A stretch of 16,115 bases of DNA from Thiocapsa sp. UBA6158 (GTDB lineage: Bacteria; Pseudomonadota; Gammaproteobacteria; Chromatiales; Chromatiaceae): the NCBI RefSeq assembly GCF_002423035.1, contig NZ_DIUM01000130.1:1-16115 (forward strand), written 5' to 3'. Shown in pieces: positions 1 through 10,180 of the stretch (its first letter is position 1; each line of letters begins with the position of its first letter). Position numbers and translations under genes: made by a program. The notes below the pieces were generated by a model, which was given only the letters and a program-made list of their open reading frames with translations, did not search any database and had not been told where the DNA came from.

Positions 1-17
1 ACAAGTCGGACAGGCTC

Positions 18-3536
<3,519 letters not shown>

Positions 3537-3594
3537 GGATATTGGGTCCTGGTTCCTTTGGGCCGCATTGAGCACAGTAACAGCTTGCGGAGCG

Positions 3595-3624
3595 ATCATA
3601 CCCGCCCCGTGCCGAGTCCGTCAG
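3595..3624 (-). promoter_or_regulatory. Candidate sigma70 promoter of the helicase gene
   Basis: On the minus strand, TATGAT (3600-3595) matches the -10 consensus at five of six positions. CTGACG (3624-3619) matches the -35 consensus at four of six, with an 18-nt spacer. Transcription would start near 3588, about 50 nt upstream of the preferred ATG at 3536. The alternative ATG at 3599 is part of this -10 box and could not be translated from this promoter. Confidence 0.4.
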
Positions 3625-3732
3625 GATTCATGTGCAACGGTGCGTGTTCAAATGCCCGGATTCTCCGGTTCAGCCGGCGCATACCGGCGCCTCAGGCTTG
3701 AACAGCGATGCCGGCAGCGCCCTCGTTATCGT

Positions 3733-4023
3733 TCACCCGCCAAGCTCGAGGCCCGGCAGAGCACCCGGCCAGAACCAGCCACCTTCGGACTTCGGCGCCG
3801 GCTCTTGATCTTCCTCGTCCTCTGACTTCTCCGGAGGCTCCTCGGGCATCTCGAAAGAGAAATTGTGCAGCAAGTAACCGATGGCGCCTCGGTCGTACAC
3901 GGAGACCTCGGCGGGCTGCAGATCGAGTTTTTCGCGCACCGTGGCGAAGACCTGCGCCAACGCTTCGAGCTTGGCCAACTCGTCTTCGATATCGGCGCGC
4001 AGCAGTGCGATGTTATGCGGCAT
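3733..4023 (-). CDS. hepT: Truncated HepT-like (HEPN) toxin, probably inactive
   Basis: A 96-residue protein whose first ~55 residues look like the N-terminal helices of a HepT-like HEPN ribonuclease, including the DRGAIGYLLHNF segment. Intact family members are clearly longer (about 140-160 residues) and carry the catalytic R-X4-6-H motif in their C-terminal half. Here HNF is followed at once by SFEMPEEPPE and an acidic, Pro-rich tail ending in GGWFWPG, with no R-X4-6-H motif. The short SFE could be what remains of the later HSYSFEL-like segment, meaning an internal deletion. The ATG overlaps the end of the upstream nucleotidyltransferase gene by 11 nt, the usual coupled mntA-hepT arrangement. 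The toxin is probably dead; the tail matches nothing I recognise. Confidence 0.65.
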   Translation of the reverse strand: MPHNIALLRADIEDELAKLEALAQVFATVREKLDLQPAEVSVYDRGAIGYLLHNFSFEMPEEPPEKSEDEEDQEPAPKSEGGWFWPGALPGLELGG

Positions 4024-4399
4024 AGGTCACCTTGCCTCGATCGATGGCCTTGGCAACAAAACGGGCGTCGTCGGACTCGGTGTGGAGGTCGATCGGCCGC
4101 CCGATCGTCTCTTCCAGATCGCGGCGCAACGCCCAGTAGTCGGCAGGTTCCGTTCCCAACACGACCAAATCGATGTCCGAGCGCGCATGCGCCCGACCTT
4201 CGACCAATGAGCCGAATGCGATCGCTCTAGTCGCGCTGTAGCGGCGAAATACGGCTGCACCCTCGCGTTCGACCTGCTCCAGCAATCGTGCGGACAGAGT
4301 CGCGGATTCATTGCACTGTGCGGCCCAACGCGCCTTGAGCGCGCTGTAGTCGAAGCGGTGCGGGGTGCTCGTTCCTCCTCCTGAGACGCGATCCGACAT
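4013..4399 (-). CDS. mntA: MntA-like nucleotidyltransferase antitoxin (MNT domain)
   Basis: Minimal nucleotidyltransferase of 128 residues from this start. It shows the family signature GS-X10-D-X-D (GSLVEGR...SDIDLV), whose acidic residues bind metal. Family members (MntA) AMPylate or neutralise the HepT RNase partner, encoded just downstream with an 11-nt overlap. Start choice is uncertain. An ATG at 4468 would give 151 residues, but neither it nor 4399 has a good ribosome-binding site. The best Shine-Dalgarno, AGGAGGAGGA at 4382-4373, sits directly before an ACG codon at 4372, after which the protein reads STPHRFDYSALK, a typical family N-terminus. That suggests an ancestral ATG mutated to ACG. 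A near-palindrome CCGGATCGAACCGG lies upstream at 4470-4483. Confidence 0.8.
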   Translation of the reverse strand: MSDRVSGGGTSTPHRFDYSALKARWAAQCNESATLSARLLEQVEREGAAVFRRYSATRAIAFGSLVEGRAHARSDIDLVVLGTEPADYWALRRDLEETIGRPIDLHTESDDARFVAKAIDRGKVTYAA

Positions 4400-4599
4400 T
4401 GGCGGGTCCGGGTGTGCCATGCGCATCGACAAAGCATTGGGTTGAGCGACTGTTCCGATGGAAGCCATGCCGGATCGAACCGGACACCGGCAGCTTAGCA
4501 GTTGCGACGTCCCCTAGCCCGGCTCTTTCACGCGGCCCGCCCTCCGGCAGCGCGGGTTTCGTCCAGCCCGCACGCATCGGGCGGCCTCGAGAGAGATCC

Positions 4600-4620
4600 G
4601 CGCCGACATCCCGTCGGCGC
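4600..4620 (-). terminator. Hairpin downstream of the 389-residue protein gene
   Basis: A perfect 8-bp GC-only-plus-one-A/T stem (GCGCCGAC, loop of 5, GTCGGCGC) lies 23 nt past the stop codon of the leftward gene ending at 4643. There is no T-tract, so intrinsic termination is doubtful; it may protect an RNA 3' end or mark a boundary with the mntA unit. Confidence 0.35.
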
Positions 4621-4642
4621 CGGGGTCACACGCCCGATCGAC

Positions 4643-5812
4643 TCAATTGCAGATCCTTGCCTGAGGATCGGAAGGAGCGAGCGATCGAGACGTATCCTTC
4701 CTCGTCGCGAGCCTCCGGAGCCGACCGAACCAGCGCCAAGGCACCCAGACGCAGGCACCGAGCACAATCAACAGGTACAACACCCAATCGGGAACCTTGA
4801 GGAACAGACGCGCAAGCAAGTGAATGACGTCGCCTTTGTAGGCCATCTTGCTGCCGCGGGCGGTGAACTTCGCAAACCTCAGCGCACCGACCTTGTCGAG
4901 GACCTTTAGGCCGCCTTTGCCGTAGGTCGCGGCTATCTTGATGCTGTCGACGCCCAGATCCCCCGCGCGCTGAGCGGTTCGCACGAAGCTGTTGCCGCCG
5001 ATGCGATAGAGGGTCGCGCTCTGATCGCCGAAGGTGTCGGCGAGCTTGGCCATACGGCGCAGCGATGCGGCGTCCGTGGTCTTGCTCAACAGGTTCAGGC
5101 CCCCGCGGGTCTTGGCGAGCCGATAGACGTCGCCGAAGAGGTCGGTGACCGCGTCGAGCTTTTTGGTCTGCTTCACCGTCTTGGCGCCTTTGACGATGGC
5201 CTTGCCGAGCCAGGGCGGGAGCTTGCCGATCTTGCGAGCGGTCTTGAGGATGATGATGCCGCCCTTGGCCGTGGTGCTTGCCGCCACGGTCGGCGCCGCG
5301 GCCCCGGCCGTGGCAGCCGTGGCGGCCCCGCTCGCGAGCTGCGCCGCGCTGGCGACCAAGCCGATGGACGCGAGTGCGGTGACGACCTCGTCGACGTCTT
5401 CGCCTTGAGCGTAGTTGGTCGCCTGGTTGGCAAGATCGCGGATATCGCCGATAACGAAGAGGTCGGTGATGACACCGGCACCTTTGCCGATGGTCTCGTC
5501 GCTGGTGCCCTGCAGAAGACCTTCGGACAACTTGCCGGCTTGATAGCTCAGGCTGCTGCGTACGGACGCGATCTCGGCGTGCAGTGCTTGGGCGGCAGGA
5601 TCTTCATTGACATAGTCATATGCCATGAAAAAGTCGAGATAGTCGGCCGCATCGGCATAGCGCTCCTCGGCCACCATCGCCCGGGTCTCGGGGACGGGAT
5701 CGAGACGGCTCAAGGCCAGGACGCTCAGTTGCGCCTGTTGCCAAAGCACGCCTGCCGCGATAGCGGCCAAGACCAGAAGGGTCAGTTTGACGGGGAGTTT
5801 GAAGAGGAACAT
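4643..5812 (-). CDS. Unnamed membrane-anchored protein with Ala-rich hydrophobic core
   Basis: I do not recognise a named family. The protein has 389 residues. Residues 8-24 form an N-terminal membrane segment or uncleaved signal. Residues 40-135 look helical and soluble. Residues 142-182 are a long Ala/Gly/Thr-rich hydrophobic stretch, followed by a Lys-rich region (190-220, repeated K/R with KLPPWLGKAIVKGAK). Residues 343-360 form a C-terminal membrane segment (WVLYLLIVLGACVWVPW) followed by a basic tail. The segment ITDLFVIGDIRDL followed by an Ala-rich, then Lys-rich stretch resembles pre-toxin-type helical regions known from polymorphic toxins, but no toxin domain is visible and I treat this as a weak analogy. 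The ATG at 5812 is chosen because AAGGA lies about 10 nt upstream; the frame stays open to 5902. It is a single-gene leftward unit. Confidence 0.75.
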   Translation of the reverse strand: MFLFKLPVKLTLLVLAAIAAGVLWQQAQLSVLALSRLDPVPETRAMVAEERYADAADYLDFFMAYDYVNEDPAAQALHAEIASVRSSLSYQAGKLSEGLLQGTSDETIGKGAGVITDLFVIGDIRDLANQATNYAQGEDVDEVVTALASIGLVASAAQLASGAATAATAGAAAPTVAASTTAKGGIIILKTARKIGKLPPWLGKAIVKGAKTVKQTKKLDAVTDLFGDVYRLAKTRGGLNLLSKTTDAASLRRMAKLADTFGDQSATLYRIGGNSFVRTAQRAGDLGVDSIKIAATYGKGGLKVLDKVGALRFAKFTARGSKMAYKGDVIHLLARLFLKVPDWVLYLLIVLGACVWVPWRWFGRLRRLATRKDTSRSLAPSDPQARICN

Positions 5813-6036
5813 GGGTGTCGTCCTTGGATGATCGAAAGGGTCCGCGTGCAGTCGGCGGACCGCGTCGAAATATGGCTCATGCGATCGATGATGATTGCGC
5901 ACCTGCGCTCATTTCGTGACCCACCGGCAAGCCGTACAGAAAGGGCAATCAAGCGGCGTTTCGGTCCCTCGGGTTCGTCGCGTGCTCGTCGGGGTCTACA
6001 ATCCCGGGATGCTCACTCGCCGTTCAGACCCATGCC

Positions 6037-6201
6037 ATGATCCGGAAGATCCTGCCCATCGGCATCCAGACCTTTCGCGAGATCCGCGACGGTGACCACT
6101 ACTATGTCGACAAGACCGACTTTGCTCGGCGTCTGATCGGCGTGGACTTCAGTCGCGAGCGCCGACAGCTGGTCGGCTTCGCGGTCGAGACCTTGGATTA
6201 A
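6037..6201 (+). pseudogene. Collapsed DUF1703/PDDEXK_9 AAA-ATPase-like gene (both ends fused in frame)
   Basis: A 54-codon open frame. Residues 1-32 (MIRKILPIGIQTFREIRDGD, then YYVDKTDF) match the N-terminus of the AAA-ATPase-like/DUF1703 family, which normally continues into a Walker-type ATPase domain and ends in a PDDEXK_9 nuclease-like domain, typically about 500 residues. Residues 35-53 (GVDFSRERRQLVGF...) match the usual C-terminal end of the same family. The roughly 450 residues between are missing, and the two ends remain in frame. The stop lies 7 nt before the IclR gene, so translation of this remnant could couple to it. A weak -10-like TACAAT lies at about 5996. Identification relies on recall of family termini. 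Confidence 0.7.
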
Positions 6202-6208
6202 GCCGACC

Positions 6209-7006
6209 ATGACCGATCAATTCAAACACGATCAGATCCAAGCCCACATCCAGGTCATCGACCGCGCCGCCGCCCTCCTGGACGCCATCGCCCGTTATTC
6301 CGAGCCCGTGAGTCTCAAGATCCTGGCCGCCGAGACGGGACTGCATGCCTCGACCGCACATCGCATCCTGGCCTCGCTGATCCAGAACCGGTTCGTCGAG
6401 AAGGACGCGGTCGGGCGTTACCGTCTCGGGCTGCGGTTGCTGCAATTGGGTGTGAGGCTGCACGCCAATGTGGATGTCCGCGCCATCGCCCGGCCGGTGA
6501 TGGAGGCGTTGCGCGACCGGCTGGGGGAGACGGTGAATCTGACCATCCGCGAGGGCGACGCGGTGGTCTACATCGAGAAGGCGACGCCGAACCGGATGAT
6601 TCATGTGCAGCAATTGGTGGGCTCGCGCGCCCCTCTGCACGTCACAGCGGTCGGCAAGCTGATGTTGGGTGCGGCCGGCGAGGAGTCGATCCGGGCCTAT
6701 GCCGCACGCACCAACCTGCCTGCCTACACCCGCAATACCGTCAGCACCCTCCCCCGCCTGATCGCCGAATGTCGCGACGCCCTGGCGCAGGGCTATGCCT
6801 TGGACAACGAGGAGGCCGAGCTCGACGTGGGCTGCATCGGCGTGCTGCTCTACGACAGCACCGGCAACGTGAGCGCCGGGCTGTCGGTCTCCGCACCGAT
6901 CGAGCGACGCCGGCTCGAGTGGAGCACGGACCTCATCGAGGCCGCCGAGCGGATCTCCGCGCAGCTCGGCCATCAGCCGCCGCGCCCGCAAGCCCCGCCG
7001 GATTGA
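6209..7006 (+). CDS. IclR-family transcriptional regulator
   Basis: A DNA-binding regulator of 265 residues, the normal family length. Residues about 13-75 form the winged helix-turn-helix (VIDRAAALLDAI, then LAAETGLHASTAHRILASL), and residues about 85-250 the C-terminal effector-binding domain, with the family features TVNLTIREGD, AVGKLMLG and a conserved GYALDNEEAELDVGCIGV segment before the last strand. IclR proteins bind small aromatic or carboxylic effectors and usually control a neighbouring catabolic or transport operon. None adjoins this gene, so its target is unknown. No clear Shine-Dalgarno precedes the ATG; translation may be coupled to the remnant frame ending at 6201. The C-terminal tail is Pro-rich (PPRPQAPPD). 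Confidence 0.92.
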   Translation: MTDQFKHDQIQAHIQVIDRAAALLDAIARYSEPVSLKILAAETGLHASTAHRILASLIQNRFVEKDAVGRYRLGLRLLQLGVRLHANVDVRAIARPVMEALRDRLGETVNLTIREGDAVVYIEKATPNRMIHVQQLVGSRAPLHVTAVGKLMLGAAGEESIRAYAARTNLPAYTRNTVSTLPRLIAECRDALAQGYALDNEEAELDVGCIGVLLYDSTGNVSAGLSVSAPIERRRLEWSTDLIEAAERISAQLGHQPPRPQAPPD

Positions 7007-7679
7007 TCGGTCAGCCGATAGGATGCGACGCAGACGCCTGCAGGATCGCACCGCTCCGCCATCCAACACGCCAGCCAGTCGAGTCGAGCCGAACCGGGAC
7101 TCACGCTTTTCGCAACTTAGCCGCAACACCTCCGTCCCGGACTCGTAACTGCACGGCAACACATCCACCCCAGTAGGCATTTCGGAGATGCCAACAGAAC
7201 CTGTGGATAAGGATGTGGAGAACGCTTGATCAACACGCCGGAAGGCTCACGGTTGCTCGACTGAAAACAGATCGGTCAGATCTTGATCGCCTAAAATTCG
7301 CTATTAAAAAACAAAGGATTGACTTTTCGTGAACATTCGACCATCGATCGTTCGCAAGATCAAGGACACGGCGAGAAGCCACTCCGAACCCATGTGTACA
7401 ACCGGTTTGTCAAGGCTTGCGCGACGCCTGTTCGCCGTCGAGTCGACGGACGGACATGGCCACCCCATGCGCCTGCTCCGAGCTGCGCCGGATAGGGCAA
7501 ACAACCGGATGAAAACATTTGAATATGCTGATAAATCGAGCAAGGCCGCAGGTCCGGACGAGGCTTGCACTTGCCCCGGAAAAGGCACAGCATAAGCGGC
7601 CGGACGCAACCGATCGGAAGAGTCGGCGATCCACGCCCCCCCTCAAGCAGTCAGCCACCCGGACAAGACGTAAAAGAGC
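7007..7679. other. 673-base gene-poor region with a DnaA-box 9-mer and AT-rich patch
   Basis: No convincing gene. Features seen: a 7-bp stem (one G-T pair) hairpin at 7176-7192; TGTGGATAA at 7202-7210, which is a perfect DnaA-box (TTATCCACA) on the minus strand; a related TGTGGAGAA at 7214-7222; and an AT-rich patch at about 7288-7320 (CTAAAATTCGCTATTAAAAA). An open frame from a GTG at 7329 to 7595 has mixed codon use and no recognisable motif. The promoter of the downstream MoxR operon should lie here, but no hexamer pair stands out. Confidence 0.5.
7202..7210 (-). promoter_or_regulatory. Perfect DnaA-box 9-mer
   Basis: TTATCCACA on the minus strand, with a one-mismatch companion TTCTCCACA 12 nt away in the same orientation (7214-7222). 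A lone box can arise by chance, but the pairing and the nearby AT-rich patch are suggestive of DnaA binding. An origin is unlikely given the lack of dnaA, rep or par genes. Confidence 0.35.
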
Positions 7680-8636
7680 ATGACGCCAAGCGATCTCAAG
7701 CCTGTTCGTGACCACATCGCCTCACGCATCATCGGACAAGCATCCTTCATCGACAGCATGCTGATCTGCCTGCTGAGCGACGGGCATCTCTTGGTCGAGG
7801 GCATGCCGGGTCTGGCCAAGACGACCGCCGTGAAGGCACTGGCCGATGCGCTGGAGGGCGACTTCCACCGCATCCAGTTCACGCCGGATCTCTTGCCGTC
7901 GGACCTCATCGGCACCGACATCTATCGCCACGAGAAGGGCGAATTCGAGTTCCGGCCCGGTCCGCTCTTTCACAACATCCTGCTCGCCGACGAGGTCAAC
8001 CGCGCGCCGGCCAAGGTCCAATCGGCCTTGCTGGAATCCATGGCCGAGCACCAGATCACGGTCGGTCTGAAGACCTATCCGCTGCCCAAGCTCTTCATGG
8101 TGCTGGCGACCCAGAACCCGGTGGAGCAGGAAGGCACCTATCACCTGCCCGAGGCGCAGCTCGACCGCTTCCTCATGCAGGCCGTCGTGACCTACCCCAG
8201 CCGCGACGAGGAGCTCCGGATCCTCGAGCTCGACGCCCGCCAGCAAAAGGAGCCCGAAACCGCTCCGGTCGAGCGCCTGAGTCAGGCCGATCTCTTCGCA
8301 ATGCGCCGCGATGTGGCTGGACTCTATCTGGATCCGAAGCTGCACAGCTATATCGTCGACCTGGTCCAGGCGACCCGTCAGCCGAAGCTCTATGACCGCG
8401 ACCTCGGGCGCTGGTGCCGGTTCGGCGCCTCGCCGCGCGCCAGTATCGCGGTCGCTCGCTGCGCCCGTGCCAGGGCCTGGCTCGACGGCGACGACTTCGT
8501 CTCACCTCACCATATCCAGGCCGTCGTCCCCGAGATCCTGCGCCATCGTCTGCTGCTGACCTTCGAGGCCGAGGCCGAGGGGGTGACCACCGATGTCTTC
8601 GTCAACCGACTCCTGACCCTGGTGGCCATCCCCTGA
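7680..8636 (+). CDS. MoxR-family AAA+ ATPase
   Basis: Cytoplasmic AAA+ chaperone-like ATPase of 318 residues, typical MoxR length. Walker A GMPGLAKT at 41-48, Walker B NILLADEV at 99-106, sensor 1 VLATQNP at 141-147, and a putative arginine finger in EAQLDRF (R163). The C-terminal lid contains the SPRAS motif typical of MoxR. In MoxR-DUF58-vWA operons the ATPase is thought to act with the vWA proteins to mature or insert cofactors into envelope or enzyme complexes. It is first of seven co-directional genes; the DUF58 gene starts 16 nt after its stop. The ATG at 7680 follows AAAGAG closely, a weak Shine-Dalgarno. Confidence 0.95.
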   Translation: MTPSDLKPVRDHIASRIIGQASFIDSMLICLLSDGHLLVEGMPGLAKTTAVKALADALEGDFHRIQFTPDLLPSDLIGTDIYRHEKGEFEFRPGPLFHNILLADEVNRAPAKVQSALLESMAEHQITVGLKTYPLPKLFMVLATQNPVEQEGTYHLPEAQLDRFLMQAVVTYPSRDEELRILELDARQQKEPETAPVERLSQADLFAMRRDVAGLYLDPKLHSYIVDLVQATRQPKLYDRDLGRWCRFGASPRASIAVARCARARAWLDGDDFVSPHHIQAVVPEILRHRLLLTFEAEAEGVTTDVFVNRLLTLVAIP

Positions 8637-8652
8637 CCTCGGTCGCCGTACG

Positions 8653-9570
8653 ATGAGCCTCTATCCCCGTCTCGACGACCTGCTGGAACTGCGCCATCAG
8701 GCCCATACGCTCGGGCTGCCCTCCCATCATCTGGTCAACTCGACCTTCGCCGGACTCTACGCATCCGTGTTCCGCGGCGCCGGGGTCAACTTCGAGGAGG
8801 TGCGCGAGTATCGCGAGGGCGACGACATCCGCTACATGGATTGGAAGGTGACGGCCCGCACCAACGAGCCGCACATGAAGATCTTCCGCGAGGAGCGCGA
8901 ACGCTCGGTGGTGCTCTGTGTCGACAAGGGTCCGCATATGGCCTTCGGTACGCGCGGGACCTTCAAGTCGGTGCAGGCGGCCCGTGCGGCGGCCCTGATC
9001 GGCTGGGCGGCCAGTCGGCTCAACGACCGGGTCGGCGGTCTGGTCTTCGGCGACCCATCGACCGGACTCCAACACTTTCGTCCCTCGCGCGGTCGCCGCG
9101 CGCTCTGGCAACTGCTGCGCACCCTCACCGTGCCCGGTGCCGAGCTGGATCCCTCCATCGACTGTCTCGGCGGCGCGCTGCGGCGCGCGACCTCGGGTCT
9201 GCCCACGGGCTCGCTCGTCTTCGTGATCGCCGATCTGAATCGCGATGCCATGGGACTGGAGGCGATCCTCGGCGATCTGGGACAACGCAACTCGGTTGCG
9301 CTCATCCCGGTCGACGACCCGGCCGACTGGGAGATCCCGGCGATGGGCATCACCACCTTCACCGGCACCGACGGCACCCTGGTGGAGGTCGACACCGATG
9401 ACCCGCAGGCCAGGCGCAGCTATCGCTCGGCATGGGAGGAGCGGCGCGCCCTGCTCCAGGCGGTTGTCCATCGCCTCGGGATCATCCTGCTGCCGGTGCG
9501 CACCGACGCCGAGATCCATCTCAACCTAATCCGCGCCTTGGAGCAGCGGGCACGCTCGCGGGCGGTGTGA
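8653..9570 (+). CDS. DUF58 domain protein (vWA-like)
   Basis: 305 residues with the DUF58 signature FEEVREYREGDDIRYMDWK at about 47-65 followed by ART. DUF58 proteins carry a von Willebrand A-like fold and are the standard partner of MoxR. The vWA metal site is degenerate: where many vWA proteins have DxSxS, this one has DKGPH (residue 91 onward), so canonical Mg2+ binding is unlikely. A second acidic strand (VFVIADLNRDAMG) is present. There is no membrane segment, so it is cytoplasmic or peripheral. Its TGA overlaps the next ATG by one base (TGATG), implying translational coupling. Confidence 0.92.
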   Translation: MSLYPRLDDLLELRHQAHTLGLPSHHLVNSTFAGLYASVFRGAGVNFEEVREYREGDDIRYMDWKVTARTNEPHMKIFREERERSVVLCVDKGPHMAFGTRGTFKSVQAARAAALIGWAASRLNDRVGGLVFGDPSTGLQHFRPSRGRRALWQLLRTLTVPGAELDPSIDCLGGALRRATSGLPTGSLVFVIADLNRDAMGLEAILGDLGQRNSVALIPVDDPADWEIPAMGITTFTGTDGTLVEVDTDDPQARRSYRSAWEERRALLQAVVHRLGIILLPVRTDAEIHLNLIRALEQRARSRAV

Positions 9571-10172
9571 TGGACCCGATCCTTGCTCCCTCCCCGCCCA
9601 TCGCGATGCTGCGCGATATCCACGACATCCCGCCCATTCCTTGGTGGCCGCCGGCCCCCGGCTGGTGGCTGCTGGCGATCGCCGGCACGCTGCTCGCCCT
9701 CTTTGTTTGGCGCTCGCGTGCCCGGATCAGCCTGCGCATCCCCATCCCCGGCATCACGCTCGGCAGTTGGCGTTGGGAGGCCGCGGCCGCACTCCGCGAT
9801 CTCAGGCGCCGCACCCGCAAGGGGCAGGATGCCAAACAGATCATCGGCGAGCTCTCCGAGCTGCTGCGGCGTATCGCCATGGCCCGGCTCGGACGCCCGT
9901 CCTGCGCGGGCCTCACGGGAACGGCCTGGCTCGATTGGCTCGCCGCACAGGATCCGAACGGCTTTCCCTGGCCCGAGCGGGGACGCATCCTGATCGACGC
10001 ACCCTATGCACCGACCGACGCACTGCGCAAACGCGTCGGCGCGAAGGATCTCCTGTCCTTGATCGACGCGGCACTCGCCTGGGTCGAGGTCCGCGATCCA
10101 GCGCCGGGTCGGCGCCACGGCCCGAGCCGACGCCGACCGTGGTTAGGAACGCGTGGTGATGCCCGTGGTTGA
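9570..10172 (+). CDS. DUF4381 single-pass membrane protein
   Basis: 200 residues with the DUF4381 hallmark near the N-terminus: LRDIHDIPPIPWWPPAPGWW (residues 14-33), leading into one membrane helix at about 32-47. A helical cytoplasmic domain follows, with LGRPSCAGLTGTAWLDWL and a C-terminal basic tail (GRRHGPSRRRPW). The family occurs almost only in MoxR/Bat operons, between DUF58 and the first vWA gene, as here; a role in assembling the vWA membrane complex is inferred. The ATG at 9570 is chosen because it overlaps the DUF58 stop; an in-frame ATG at 9432 would read through the DUF58 gene and lacks family similarity. Confidence 0.9.
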   Translation: MDPILAPSPPIAMLRDIHDIPPIPWWPPAPGWWLLAIAGTLLALFVWRSRARISLRIPIPGITLGSWRWEAAAALRDLRRRTRKGQDAKQIIGELSELLRRIAMARLGRPSCAGLTGTAWLDWLAAQDPNGFPWPERGRILIDAPYAPTDALRKRVGAKDLLSLIDAALAWVEVRDPAPGRRHGPSRRRPWLGTRGDARG

Positions 10173-10180
10173 GATCCGCC

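Noticed and set aside
6149..7180. 343-residue minus-strand frame opposite the IclR gene
   Set aside because: Shadow of the IclR gene, which shows full family features on the plus strand.
7202..7330. Chromosomal or plasmid replication origin
   Set aside because: Only one perfect DnaA box and one near match, with no dnaA, rep, par or iteron array nearby.
7329..7595. 88-residue open frame from a GTG in the gap before moxR
   Set aside because: Mixed codon use, no domain, a weak start and overlapping open frames on the other strand; not supportable as a gene.
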